DNA of 64,000 nt from Membranipora membranacea (taxonomy: Eukaryota; Bryozoa; Gymnolaemata; Cheilostomatida; Membraniporidae): NCBI GenBank assembly GCA_914767715.1, contig OU612069.1, positions 26,225,387 through 26,289,386 on the forward strand, read 5' to 3'. Within the stretch, counting starts at the first letter, position 1, and every line of letters starts with the position of its first letter. Made by a program: the position numbers and the translations under genes. Positions 13,868 to 26,600 of the stretch are shown here, one piece after another. The notes under the pieces were generated by a model. It was not told the DNA's origin. It made no database searches and saw nothing but the letters and a program-made list of their open reading frames with translations.

Positions 13868-14199
13868 ACCAGTGTGAGGTCATTCCTTTTTATTCTTATA
13901 GAGTTGTCTATCTTTATACATTTTAGAGGCTTGAGAAGGCAACCCTGGTCAAATCTAATCACTGATTATTTAGAGCCATCCATTCCATTCCTTTCTAATC
14001 TCACTCGGAGTGTAGGGGCTCCTCTATTGAGATATATAGTATTATGTCAATTGTAGTGATCGGTACTGTAACTGTGTAGAAATATTTTTTTGAATGTTTC
14101 TGGAAGTGTTTAGGTTATGGCAACTGAATAATGTTCTATTGTCAAATATGATTGTCAGATATCGAGACTCTGAGCAACGTAGGCTTTAGGTGAGAGCAG

Positions 14200-15290
14200 C
14201 GGTGTTATAATGTTATAAGGTATATGGCCAGCAAAGGGTTAGATTGAAGAAAATGAAATGCTTGTGTGAGACATGTGTTGTCCATCCCACCCACCCGCCA
14301 GGGTGCACCCACCATCGCTAGGATGGAGGGTGACCAAATAAGGTCCCACGAGGCGCAGTGCAACCAGCACACGCCGGCCGGGGGCACAAGTCCCTGGACC
14401 CGCGGGGATCCACAATGCAGGGCTAGGTTGATAGACGTCAGTGGGCGTAGTACAGATTTAAGTAAGGTATCTAATTAGCTTGTTCATACAATATTTACAA
14501 TACATATTGATACATATTTAGTAGAATGGAGAAAATAAGGATGCAGATTAGAAGACATTGTTAGATAGCATGCGATGCTTATAAGCAAACCTAGCTACAT
14601 TGGTATTAACACCGGACTGGATTGATCCATGCCGGGTGTTATGGGTATTGCTGAATAGAGGTAGGAACCTCCTGGGGTCTACTGCAGCCTTGCCGCCAGC
14701 TATACGGTTTAGAAAATTTTTGTCGATTAGATTTCGACGGGTTGCTAGGGTGTGCCAGTTTCTAGCCAGCATAGCATTTGATATTCTTTCATACTTTCTG
14801 AAGCCGTATACCCATCTGAAGGCTTTACGGTTTATGGATTCTAATCGATCTATTAATTTTCTCTTGCGGAGGGACCATATATGCGAGGCATATTCAAGAA
14901 TGGGACGACATATGGTAACATAGGATAAGTAGCGTGTTTTGCGTCTTGCCTTCTTTAAGCTACGCATTAGCATGTACAGAGTTTTGGTTCCTTTCTGACA
15001 CACATGAGTTATGTGGTCAGAGAAGCTGAGGCTGTTGTCAATTGTGACGCCGAGATATTTGATTCCAGTTACGTATTTAAGTTGGGAGTTATCCAAGGTG
15101 TAAGTCACTGGTGGGACTTGAGTTGTATCTCTAGAGATTCTGATCTGTTCACACTTTGAAATATTAAACTTCCTTTGTGAACGATCAGCCCAAGCTTGGA
15201 TTGAATCAAGGTCATTTTGAAGTTTAATCTGGTCTGAGGGGTTAGTAATTGGGTGGTATAGTAAGGAATCGTCAGCATACAATTTTAAGG
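14200..15290 (-). mobile_element. 5'-truncated non-LTR retrotransposon
   Basis: Contains the C-terminal part of a reverse transcriptase ORF (14548-15282) followed, in element direction, by a GC-rich stretch (about 14280-14420) that looks like its 3' untranslated region. No endonuclease or N-terminal RT fingers remain, as is typical of 5' truncation during target-primed reverse transcription. It lies about 500 bp upstream of the IPO5 start. CR1/Jockey-like clade membership is an inference from the YADD-type RT. Confidence 0.8.
14548..15282 (-). pseudogene. Reverse transcriptase C-terminal fragment (LINE)
   Basis: A 244-residue open frame beginning at the catalytic YADD box (YADDSLLYHPI), followed by the thumb region (KYLGVTIDNSLSFSDHI) and the LINE C-terminal domain with SRRN-type landmarks (ILEYASHIWS, INRKAFRWV). 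In life it would copy element RNA at a nicked target. The frame is intact but everything upstream of YADD is missing, so it is a dead fragment. Confidence 0.9.
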
Positions 15291-15719
15291 AACTTGAAGT
15301 TATATGGAAAACTTTGTTTTTAGGCTAACAGAGTCTGCAAGGGTTCAGTTTCGTGTTTACAAACGAACAGCATCCGAACTATTATCCAATTCGACTTCTT
15401 ATGCATATGGGTTGTAAAACGTGTTTTATTAAATAATCAGTCAGCATGTATTGGTGTGGCAACTCACCATCAAATGAACAAGTTTTATTAATTTTCGAAA
15501 AGAATCACAAATGCTATGACAAATTGCACTCTAAATAATAAGAAAGTTTGAGGTATGGTATACCGTAAAATATGTTATATTACAATGGATGTGACATGAG
15601 TCTAATAAACACTGAGGCAGGAGATCCGAGTTATGTAAGCAGGGAGAATGAATTCCATTCTACCTGATGTAAGACATGAACAGGTAATAAGTCCATATCA
15701 AATCAACACAGTGGTTTTC

Positions 15720-16085
15720 CATTCTGCACATGCTCAGCTCTGGGCATGAGCTGATATCTGCAAAATTGAGTCTCGGAATTCCGAAGCCACCTGATTGGCT
15801 ATCTGCTCTGGTGGCCTGCTCCCCAATGCATGCGGAATTGTTATTGATAGTTATTCTCTCTTGTCACTATTAGCTTATTTTTTCTGGCGTCCATGCAGGG
15901 CTATCTCATTCTCCCTGACCAAATTTTCAATCAGAACCCAGACTAAACTCATTGTTCTTGCACATGCGCAAATTAAAGTCACGCATGATGGATACTTAGG
16001 CTTACGACATCATCGCTTTTGTGGTAATGATAGCCTGGTTTATCAGTGATCTACATGCCCAGTCAGATCACGAGAGTCATCATGA
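15720..16085. mobile_element. hAT-like MITE, copy 2 (inverted relative to copy 1)
   Basis: Reverse-complement homologue of 6953-7317 over its full length, flanked by exact TGGTTTTC direct repeats (15712-15719 and 16086-16093). It lies in the intergenic region upstream of the importin gene. It carries no transposase and is non-autonomous. Confidence 0.75.
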
Positions 16086-16323
16086 TGGTTTTCTGAAGCA
16101 AATACCAGAGTTTTAGACTATCAATCAACAATGACAAGATTATGCAAGTAAGCTAAAGCAAAGATGCGTTTTTTTATTACCTAAATAGATAAACAGGGGT
16201 TTGGAAAACCATAAATGAGTACAGCTAGCGTTCATATAAACGCTGTATACGTACAGGCTGGCATGTATGTGCATTATGCGTTCTCTATATAACATATTAC
16301 CCGTATGTACTCCTCACCTACCC

Positions 16324-17060
16324 TCACCTATCTCCGCTCTGTCCTGTTCGGGTAGCGGGTACCTGCCGGAGGCCTAGCTCTATCAAACTTCTCAATCTTA
16401 TCCTTTCCTGAGCATCCTCTTCATTGAGGAAACAGGATTGGAGATCCTTCCTAATTGTATCCTTCCATCTATGCTTTGGGTGTCCCCGATTACTCCTTCC
16501 ATCCATTCTCATCTCATGTACTCTTCTGATGTCATCATCTTCCTCTCTTCTGCACACATGCCCAAACCACTGCAACCTTCTTCTTCTCATCAGGTCTAAC
16601 ACACTCATGACATTCGCTTCTTGCCTTATATTTTCGTTTGTTTTGTGCTCCTCAAGACTAATTCCAAGACAGTATCGCAACATTCTCATCTCACATACAC
16701 TAATCTTTCAGCAAGATAATCTGTCAATGGCCATGTTTCATCAGCTCCATACAATAACACGGAGCGTATCACTCTTCTTATAGATGAGCACCTTCAACTT
16801 CTGAGGGACTTTCCTGTCGCACAATACTCCCGTCAACTCTCTCCACTTATCCCAGGCTCTGCCAATGCACACTTGTACCTCTGCCTTTCATCCTCCTTCC
16901 TGGTGAATTGTAGTCCCCTGCAAGTATTTGAATGTGGTTCTGTTGAGGCAAAGTGGCATGTGCAGGGCCATCATACTCCTACTTGTCACTACTGTCTAAT
17001 ACTAACCTCTGGTTATTCTCCTCAGCCTTTAGATCCTCTTCTCTAGGCCGTTTTGGGCGA
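16324..17060 (-). mobile_element. RTE-like retrotransposon 3' tail, decayed
   Basis: The open part (16324-16689) reads MRMLRYCLGISLEEHK..., RRRRLQWFGHVCRR and GHPKHRWKDTIRKDL, the well-known C-terminal signature of RTE-type LINE proteins often annotated as craniofacial development protein 2-like. Related coding traces continue to about 17060 with frame breaks. No RT catalytic core is seen. It is unrelated in sequence to the LINE at 14548-15282. Confidence 0.8.
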
Positions 17061-17783
17061 CAGTTTCTTTCTCTTTGATGCCTGTAATATGTTGTGTTAG
17101 AAAACATCCCACCTCAACCATATAGTACAAAGCATCTTCGCAAATTTTCGTGCTCGAAATTGTTCTCAGCCATATTTCTACTGAACAGGTGAACTGAGTG
17201 CAACTTGTAATCTTGTATCAATGGACTGTTCTTGGTAATGAAGCTTAGTATTTCCTCCTTGCCTGTTTGTCTATCACATTATTCACATTGTATGCTTGTG
17301 TTATAATGCTACTGTTCACATTGAGTGTGGATTATCAAAGGGGAGGCAACTCATAATTGCTTTTAATTATGCATAAAATTATACAAAGTTGTATAATTTA
17401 CTTTTGGAAGGTTGTAATTATACAATGTAGGTATAACTTCATCTGACTTTGCACCGTGCATTTTTTTCCATGAGAGCAACTTTTTTAAGCTCAAAGCATT
17501 GATGCAACAGTATGTTTTTGAATTATTTAAAGATTTAAAACTGGCTATAATTGCTGCTCCAAGATCAATGCAGACAAGTTACAGCTATAGGGATGTTCTT
17601 CATCTTTGTAGGGATTTCTAATGTAGTTGTTCTTGCAGTCAATCTCCCCTCAGGAGCCTAGCCACCTGGGCCTTTTACTGTGTTGGTATCATACAAAATC
17701 TGATTAGATTTTTGTGTGTTATTTTAATTCAACGGAAATAAAGATGGTATGTCCTCGATGATGACTGGAAATGAAATCATGAG

Positions 17784-18040
17784 AGTAGGAGGTAGCTCAG
17801 TTGGTGAGAGCGGCTGTCCTCTGACGCGCAAGCATTGGAGGTCTCAGGTTCGAATCCCGCTGCAGTCTCAATTGAAGCCTCAGATGCGCTCCGAACTGCC
17901 TGCAAACTGAGAGCAAATATGGCAGCCGCTCACTTTAGGCACCTGTATTTCTCGGTCTTCGGATAAAAACTAAACCACATTTTCTTTTATCTGTCAGGCA
18001 GTCAAGCTGTAAAGTGCTTAGTTGTAGTTACCCCCTACTT
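17784..18040 (+). repeat. tRNA-derived SINE-like repeat
   Basis: The head contains a pol III A-box-like TAGCTCAGTTGGTGAGAG and a B box GGTTCGAATCCCG spaced as in a tRNA, followed by a non-tRNA body ending near TGTAAAGTGCTTAG. The acceptor stem and T stem do not pair well, so it is a tRNA-derived SINE rather than a working tRNA gene. Confidence 0.65.
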
Positions 18041-18893
18041 ATTCTCTGCTGAAACTGAGAGTATGATTATGTTTAATTCCTATCTGTCCAATATTATGCA
18101 ATGATTTCATCCCGCATTTTTTAAGCTGGTCTTTGTGGGTTTGCTGATGTCTTAGCACCTCTATGCTGCAGTGTATACTGTTGACATGTACAGGCTGTAA
18201 TATGACATTCCAAGTCTGACACAGACCAAACATGATTATAAATAATATTATATGGAAGAGGTTTGTAGTTTTATATCATGTCAGGATGGATTACCGGTTG
18301 ATTTTACTTTAACTGGGTTACATATCAATATGTACATCGCACACTACAGATATATATGAGTTATCTCCCTTATATGAGATCATGTCTGAGCTCAGGTCCT
18401 TTTTCGAGCTTTCTTAAATATTGTGGTTTTATGACGTGATATTTTGCTAAAATAATTGTCCTTTCTGCAGCGCCTGTGTCTTACATTTTACGGTTATGGT
18501 GATAATTTTGACGATATATTCCGACATCTTTACACAATCTGTTCCAAGTAATATAAAGTGTCATTGCTCTTATTTTCCATGCTATATTGTAAAAAATTAA
18601 TTGGAAAATTCTTTTGCTAACATGCCTATAACAACTCAAACATAATTACCAGAAGGAATGACATAATATGGAGAAAGGAGATTGGTGTGCGAAATAAATG
18701 TATGACGTAACAGCTCCATGATATTCAATCATTAACCTCTTATATTTAGTTGGTGCAGAAGAGTCCAATAACAAGTATGGATTCACACTCTGTGATAGGG
18801 CGATTTCTGTAATGTTATCAAAAGTAATAGCATTGTCTCATCGCTATCAATGAATTGATATGGCATTTATCATCAAATGCTAATTCAGTAACT

Positions 18894-18915
18894 ATGACTT
18901 TATCGTCAGTAGCAG
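18894..18915 (+). other. Alternative first coding exon of the SLC15-like gene
   Basis: A 22-nt mini-exon, ATGACTTTATCGTCAGTAGC then AG, followed by a GTAAAT donor. It joins in phase to the T-rich acceptor AAATTTTCAG ending at 18982, giving MTLSSVAG continuing into DRAINNEDSDNEI. The intron would be 67 nt. The alternative unspliced start at 18949 gives MGAFNSCYKFS before the same GDRAIN. Transcript data are needed to choose. Confidence 0.45.
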
Positions 18916-18948
18916 GTAAATGTTAACAATCACTCACTGCTCTCAGTC

Positions 18949-21900
18949 ATGGGTGCCTTTAATTCATGCTATAAATTTTCAGGTGACAGAGCCATCAACA
19001 ACGAAGACAGTGATAATGAAATAACGTTCACAAGCAGTCCGGAAGCCGATAAAAGTTCTGATTTGAACCACAAATGCTGCCAACCTGCACAGAAGAGAAG
19101 CTTAGCTATATGTGGACTTATATGCAGCGACTTTTTACGATGTATGGCTTTCCGTACCGTTGCCATATGGATTCCTTATATTTTGATACTGTATGACCCC
19201 ATGTTCATTGAACCAGGGACGCAGAAAAATGCTATCACAAAAAGGTAGGGAGTGGCATAGTTACATATTACTATTAGAAATCTCAGATAACAGCGCATTG
19301 TCTGAGAAGTTTTTAACTGTATTTCATTTTCTTTCCAAAGAAGGATCTGAGCCTTGAATTTGCAGTAGTCCCTATGGGAGGTCCTCTAGTTTGGAACCAC
19401 AACTTTTTTTTTCTTAAGGATGACAGCAATTCCTGTTGCCTCGGAGGTGATGCAGAACTTCTGCGCTGTAATATTTGGCCTGGTCTCGGACGCGCTGATA
19501 CCGAAGACTACAATGCTTTTGATAGGCACTATCTTCATGTGGCTCGGGTAAGACCTCAGCAGTAGCATATCTACCTCATTTTCTGACAGCACTTATTTGC
19601 AAAGTATATATTCATCGATTCACAAGCCATTGCAACACAAGTGCTCTTTGTTCTTCCATTGACGTCTCAATGTGTATTATTATATTCTCTAGCAGGGGGA
19701 GCCATTGTAAGCAACGCAGGGTCTTGAAATAAGATTGATATAATGTCAATTGAAACAGGTGGTCAATGCGACACAGACCTAATTCCTCATGTCTTTGATA
19801 TGAAGGTGACAGCTTCTATTTTTGTCTTATTTTGAAATCTTTTGCACACATATTAGTACCTATACATTTTACTTTTAGATTTGGTTACATGAGTGGAGTG
19901 CTGTTTGAGTTGCCTCATAAGATCACTTGCACTATTGATGAGACTCATGGCCAGTTTGACCCTGACTGTCTCATAACAAAACTAGTCTCAGTTGGCTACA
20001 CAGGGATGGAAGGACTTGTGTTGATGTACCTTATAGTCATACTCACTTTATCTGCATTCAAGTCAATGCTTATAACTGTTATACCAGCATTGGCTGGAGA
20101 TCAGGTAGACTTGAAATTGTTTATTATCAACTTTTTTTAAATTGTTATTGCCCTATCTATTTAAGGTAAGGCCAAGAACAACAGAACATTTTTGATTCCC
20201 TTCCAAGCCCCACATCATTATCCAATGCTATGTAGTTACTGTCAATGTCAGTCATAGTTTCGCCGGGCCAATTCTACCCTCCTGGTTGTCAGTGCCAATT
20301 GGTCTTGTAAGCAAATCATGTGCGTTGTTCTATCTTTCAGATGAGGAGCCGTAGAGAGGTACGAGTTCTCTACAGCTGGTACTACTGGTTTTGGAAGTTA
20401 GGCGATACGGTGGCTGTAACTTACTGCCTAGGAATCTCCTATCAAGCGAGTCCTCCAGATAGTCCTGTCAGCGTCAAACAAATAGTAGACATGTTCCAGA
20501 ATAAGTTTCAAAGCATGGCTCAGAACTTCGGGATTCTTGTCATAGTAGCTTCCACTTTGAGTACCATCATCTTACTGACAGGTAGGTGATTGTGATTGTG
20601 ACATACGAAGGCCAATGTAAAGTTAGGGGGAAGCCAGTTTTAGTTTAGTCAAGACTCAAGAACCTATCGAAGTATAGTAAAGTGAAAGTAATTCAATTTC
20701 ACTTTCAATATGATCTGAGAAGGTATTTACAGTAAGGTGCCGTCTGACCTGGTATTGGCTCTCACATTCTACCCAGCCAGTCAAGGGGGTCTTTCAATTA
20801 GAAAGAGCAAAAATCACAATCTGATCTTTCACTCAATGAGTGAGCGATACCGCTAAGCTCTCGCTTTGAGATCGCTGAGTCACTTGATAAAACTATAAAT
20901 ACATTCTGAGTGAGCGATTAGAGAGCAATTTTGTCTAATTGAAAGACCGAGTGAGTGATAATTTTGAGCGATGTGAGAGTGATAACTTGTTGAGTAAAGG
21001 ATAGCTGTTTCAAATTGAAAGACTTCCTTGATGAGTTCCAACACACTCAGCAGGTATTCATACAATCATCTGTTTATATTTTGTAAGTGTAATCACAAAT
21101 TGTGGAGAATTTCTCACTTGCTCAACGATTTTTCAAGTTTACCTTTTACTTTTCCCAGCTTACTTTCATTCCTATACAGTTATATTTACGAAAGTAACCA
21201 GACAGCCCCGTACAGATATCAGTGTAGTAACCAACACATTTGGCATATGGAGACAAGCTATACAGCGACACAGGTTACATTACAGTTTCTCTAAGTTTGT
21301 GTAATACTATTTTATGTTAGCCAACCTGAAAGTGTGGTTGTACGGCAAATTTGCTGATAGAAAACTACTAAACAAAAACAATGTCTCTCTGAGTCAGGTG
21401 TTAGTCAGCCATTAATATTTTCGCTATTGAGATAAAATTAAGGTTATGATATCAGCGCAAACGGAACTTGACATTTTATAGATGCCTTTCTCTCAAAATA
21501 GCACAATGCCATGACATGACACCATGCTGAAATCAATATTTTCAGAATCTGTGTTTGATTAGCTTTCCAACGATATATGAAATGTCTAATTTGATCAACA
21601 CTGGTATCATAATCTTGACAACAGTTGATACTGTTGCCAACGAGCCTATTATCTAGTTTTATTTGTTTGCAGAAAGCGGCAAGAGGGCGATGGATTTCTT
21701 GCCCCGGCTATGCATAGAAATGGAGGAGATTATCCTGATCAGGCTGTGAAAGAGAGAGCAAATCTTTGGAAATATTTCTGTGTCATTCTATGCCTTATTC
21801 CGATATCATACAGTTCCTGGTTGCCTGCTACAGATGTATGTATATCTATTGTCCAGACACTCCTTAAATATTCTCCTGTTTCTTTGTCAAACTATAGAAA

Positions 21901-23481
21901 TCAATGGATTAAATAATATTGAAATATGTTTTGCTGAGAGTACTTTTTTAAATGATGCTCTTATTTGGTATAGAGAGCTTTTTTGGGTCCATTGCTATGT
22001 ATTGGCCGATTAAATTTCGCTCAGAACTTGTCAGGACAATACCATCACAGAAGAATGTTCCTTGATACTAGACAATTTAAAACGGGACCTTTTGATGTTG
22101 GGCAAAAAACCTTGCTAGGGACAGCAGGCTTGATTGCGTCTACTTTCAGTGAGCAATGATATTGTAGTATCAGAATTGTGAATTGTTATTCCGTCAGATT
22201 TTGGTCAATTACTAATGGTATTGCTAACATTCTGGGCAGTATACTTTACATTGTAAGATATTGTCATGGTTTTGGTAGGATTACAGCCACGGCGGTTCAC
22301 ATTTCAAAATCAACAATATGACAGTCTTTGAATCACTTAACCTTCAGGATATATCAGAACAGGTGAGTAAAAACAAGAATAATTATTTTGGATAAGTAAA
22401 TGTACTGATGAGTCAATCATTCTATGTTCTGTTTCCACTGCATATACATTCTACTAGCCTGTCCTTGAGTACATACAATTAGCTGGCAGGCGAGGATGGC
22501 TTATCATGAATATTGCAGCATCCTTCTCATCATATTAATTGACTGCAGCACATTGTTCGAAAATTTTGGCGATCAAAAATTTTCATTTTTTGAAATTTCT
22601 TATTTCAGATGATGAGCAAAGTATGTCAGCAGGGTACGACTTTGTTGGCAATTCCGGTTATAAATGGTATATCAATTCTTCTACAGAGACGATACAATAT
22701 ACACATAACCCTTTTCCATAGATTTGTGACTGGTCAAGTTCTTATGATCCTAGCCATGATCTCTTTCCTCTCATTTCCAGGTAGGCTTGTCATCAGCAAT
22801 CAAAATCCTTGCAACTTTTTCGGAAAGTTTTATGGGTGGACAATTGAATCTTAATGACCAGAGAAAAGTCAACAGAATCAGTGGTCAAGAATTCTATTTG
22901 TTACCTGTACACTTTTAAGAAAGTATCTAAATAATTTGAATATCCTTATTTTGTTACAGGACATATTGCACCACTTCTTACTAATGTGGCTCTTCAAGGT
23001 ATCAGTCTAGCCTTCATATATCCGGCAGGTGAGCATTGACAATCCCTGCGTTGTGATTATTATCAGTCTGTTCACTGTTCTCAAATTTTTGTTCCAAACT
23101 ACCGAGGTTATTTGTATATACAATTTATTTTATTCACAAAAATCGCCAAAGTTTCTGTTGTCCTTTCTGATTCGCTTGATGGCCATAAAGGCACTCTGAC
23201 TGTCAAAAAAAATAGCAATTCCGTAATATGCTGCTTTTCTTTATACAGGGTATGAGTTAGCACTGGTTGCAGCACCAAGGTCAATGCAGGCGACGGCGAT
23301 GGGACTTTTCTTCTCTATCGATGGTGTAGCTAATATAGTGAAGCTTATAGTGATTTATACACCAGGTGCTACCTTCTCTAACCCGTACTACTACACAGCT
23401 ATAGGCACTAACATAGTATCTCTGGGATTTCTAATACTTATTAACAGGAAATGGGATATTCTCGGTGAAAAACTTTTATAG
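18949..23481 (+). CDS. POT/SLC15-like proton-coupled transporter (9 exons, about 538 aa)
   Basis: Predicted multipass membrane carrier of the proton-dependent oligopeptide transporter family, closest in layout to SLC15A3/A4 (peptide/histidine, lysosomal). Exons: 18949-19244, 19419-19547, 19879-20104, 20341-20585, 21673-21835, 22279-22362, 22609-22780, 22960-23028, 23249-23481; phases match throughout, total 1617 nt including stop. Family landmarks: KSMLITVIPALAGDQ (GADQ-type motif before TM5), VLYSWYYWFWKLGDTVA (counterpart of the FYWSINLGA-type helix), LLAIPVINGISI, and ELALVAAPRSMQATAMGLFF (counterpart of the APKSMQG helix). The canonical TM1 ExxER proton-coupling motif appears as SDFLRCMAF, that is, degenerate. 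The N terminus is acidic and cytosolic. A spliced alternative start exists at 18894. The gene faces the ABCA gene tail to tail. Divergence is high; the substrate is unknown. Confidence 0.85.
20785..21028. mobile_element. MITE with GGGGGTCTTTCAATTAGAA terminal inverted repeats, copy 2
   Basis: Second copy of the 1255-1495 family, here inside an intron of the SLC15-like gene. The left end is GGGGGTCTTTCAATTAGAA; the right end has decayed to CAAATTGAAAGACTTCC. It shares the AGTGAGCGAT-rich interior with copy 1. Confidence 0.8.
21438..21618. mobile_element. Short TTAA-flanked MITE related to the 44432-45900 foldback
   Basis: Starts TTAA-GGTTATGATATCAGCG and ends CACTGGTATCATAATC-TTGA, the same termini as the large foldback at 44432-45900 but with only about 173 bp between them. 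It also shares the subterminal CTTTCCAACGATATATGAAATGTC segment (compare CTTTCCAACGGTATATGAAA there). A non-autonomous deletion derivative inside an SLC15-like intron. Confidence 0.7.
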
Positions 23482-23567
23482 TTTTCACAGCAACTTTTTC
23501 AGGGATAGCAGTTTTAAAATGAGTGACCCTCTTGCAGTAATATACACTAATTTGAATTATATATGTC

Positions 23568-23576
23568 TTTATTAAA
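23568..23576. terminator. Overlapping poly(A) hexamers on both strands
   Basis: TTTATTAAA contains ATTAAA on the plus strand (23571-23576), 90 bp after the SLC15-like stop, and AATAAA on the minus strand (23568-23573), about 57 bp after the ABCA stop. It is the obvious signal candidate for both convergent genes, so their 3' ends would overlap. Confidence 0.6.
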
Positions 23577-23629
23577 TGTTTGTGTCACTTTCTGTTTGGT
23601 GCTGAAGAATTTCATTAGCTGTAGTGTGA

Positions 23630-26600
23630 TTAAACATCTTCTCTGCTGATGTATTCTGGGAACATGCAAACACAGCACGAGCAGTAGAGATACTTCTGTG
23701 CACAGGTAGCCTGAGTATCTTCTCTATCCTCCCTCTGTTCTCTAGCAAAGTTGAGGAACACTTGTTCTATAGACGTCTGTGACACTGAGTAATCTTCTAT
23801 CTTATATTTACCTTTGCCTTCTTCCAAAATCTTGAATAAACCTCCAACTCCAACGTTAGATTTTGGTATGTGATACTAAAAAATAACAAGGTGTGATATT
23901 CAGATTTTTACTATATGCATTTTAATACATTTCCCAATACAATGGTCACATCATTATTGAGGATTGTTATTTTTATTGAGGGCTTGCTATTGACCCCGGG
24001 AGAATTACTTCAAACTTGTATTGCTTGTTGCCATCAGTTCTACACTACAAACATATAATACAGTGTACTGACAAGGTCTTACGAAAGATGATGTTAATCT
24101 AATGCCCACCTGTACCACATTCTGATGCTCATCCACCACTTTGGATCCTGGAAGCTCCTTTTCTATGAAATTCTTCAAAGAGGTCATTGCTGCAGCCAGC
24201 GATTTAGCAGCATCTCCTTGGCCGCCTGCCTTCATTCCGTTTATTAATCTCACAATGATTGTGTAGCCAGCACCAAACTTAGTCTTGAGATGCTGGGTTG
24301 TTCCTAAACACCTGAATTTGCCGTTTACCATGATTCCCATCCTAGTACATAGAGCTTCGCATTCCTCCATGCTGTAAAATAGAGCAGTGTCCCCTTTTTA
24401 GTATCGACCAAACGTAATAATTTATTTAAACCTAGTAAGTATTTTGTGGGCTACATAGTGGTTATAAATGTGCTGTTGCCTCTGTGTTCTGCATGGTCTC
24501 TTCAGTCACAATAGGCCAATAGGTCCAGTGTTTGATATGGGAATCAATCTAAATAATGGGGTAGGCATATCAGTTAAAGTTATCTACCTTTTTCTTTGGT
24601 TATTAATTGTTGGGAGGAACATAGAGTTAATATCATTGGGTTATTGTTTTGCAGGTAAAACCAAATAGTGGTTGAGTTTTTAAAAGCTCGACTAAATAAA
24701 TACCTGTGTGAAGTGAGGATGATTGTGTTTCCGTCTTGACGATATCTAGTCACCACATCCCATAGTCTTCTTCTTGCTACTGGATCCATTCCTGTTGTCG
24801 GTTCATCAAGGAAAACAACAGCAGGATCTCCAACAAGAGCAATAGCAGTGCTCAGCTTTCTCTTATTACCACCACTGTAATATAAACATTATGTTCTCAC
24901 AGTAGTCTATGGAAGTTACCCATTCACATAAAATGGTTTTGAACTGTGGCAAATATCACTCTACTTCTAATCATAACTATTAAGTATATGAAATGAGTTC
25001 TTAGTGCTCGCTTGTCCTCTTCGTTTTCACTACCTTTCTAGAAGTCACTTCACTCAACCTCCAGAATTAAAATGAAAAGTTCAAAATAATATACATAAAC
25101 GCAAGTTGTGTTGTGCTGTGTTGCATAAGCTTAAAACATTATAAATTAGGTTAACACTACATGATCATGTTCAAGCATTATACTTGGTTTTCTCAATTCT
25201 ATGCAGGTTTACTAGCAGGAAAAAGTGATAAACAGCATTTGTTTCCAGTGCATTGAGCACTATCATACATCCTACCTAGGCTATACCTGTATGCATGTGT
25301 GGGTTTATGACGATGTTTGGTCAGAGCTAGCGCCTCTATTAGATAAGTGACCACTGTTGGTATCTGTGATTCCTCTATTCCTCTGATTCTCGAAAACATC
25401 CACAGCAGCTCATCACCTTACAATGAGAAAAAATATTCTGGTCACCATGACACCATTATGGTTTATCTAAAGTTTGATGATTAGTGTGCCAAAACAAGAT
25501 GAGTATGTACCATAGACCTACTAATAATAAACCTAGACAGGTGACAGATATAGAGCTTATACAGTGAGCAGTGAGGCCTATAATAACTGGAATTCCCCAA
25601 TGACACAACGATACTGTGTTGTGCACAGCGCATGCTGCAATGAATGGTTTTACTATATGAGCGTGACTGATTATTAGCTATAATGGCATTTTTCTCATAG
25701 AGATATCGTAGACCGATGCCTACAAGTTAATTTTATCTGAAAGGTGATGTACCAAGCAACGCCATAGTCTCTGAATATTTTCTCTAGCTGAAATATTGAA
25801 TGAGATACAACAATTAGAAGTCTGCAATATCTGTAAACGTTGATACATTATAGCAAGGAGCAACAGTGAAGATAAATAATGTGTCTTGTATTGGTTGTAA
25901 TAATAAATGAGAAGTCTTATTCTTACTATGCAACTGAACATCCAGAAGTACCACCAGAAGTACCACTAGAAGTACGAGTTGCGTACTTTATATCATGATA
26001 TGCATAGATAGACCAGTTACTGATGCTGAAATATTACCAATGAGTTTTGATCGGATATTTTCATTTTTCTTTTTCATGTTATCTTCTGGGTTTCGTAATG
26101 AACTCGTATCATTATGTATCGATGGATAAGGAATCTGATGGTTGCAGTGGAATGCACAGCACATTTCATAAATCCATGCAAATTATCTAGAAAAATATGG
26201 TTGAGGACTCTGTTTCGGGTTTTGATAAGTATGTTTGTGTCAACACCATTGCATGTTATATAATTGCGGAGCAGTTGCTCGCTGTCAATTTTTACATGTG
26301 AACGGCATCAAGACTAGTATAAACGTTATATTCCATTGATGGGTGCTTGAAATACAGCTTTGCTGGTATCTTGGCACCAAGTTTCTCTAGAGTCAGAACG
26401 TTTGAGCGTGCTCTATCACATGTTATATTAACAATGCTGATACCATTCTCTGCTGTTAGTTTCAGGCAGTCGACTATAAGCTGCTGCTGGACATCACTGT
26501 CAATCTTATCAACAAGGAAGTACCCTATAGGATGTCTGGGTCCACCCAATATAGGAACTAACAGAAACACGGGAGCTTCAGTTGCAAGCTTCTCCATATT

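Larger units (their letters stand above)
15290..18893. other. Intergenic stretch between IPO5 and the SLC15-like gene
   Basis: Apart from the MITE, RTE tail and SINE listed separately, no coding or RNA feature is recognised. The 17340-17450 segment is rich in TATACAA/TTGTATA words. The stretch 18240-18890 presumably holds the promoter and 5' untranslated region of the downstream gene, but no specific element can be assigned. Confidence 0.5.

Noticed and set aside
17784-17872. Functional tRNA gene
   Set aside because: A and B boxes are present but acceptor and T stems do not pair and a SINE-like body follows.
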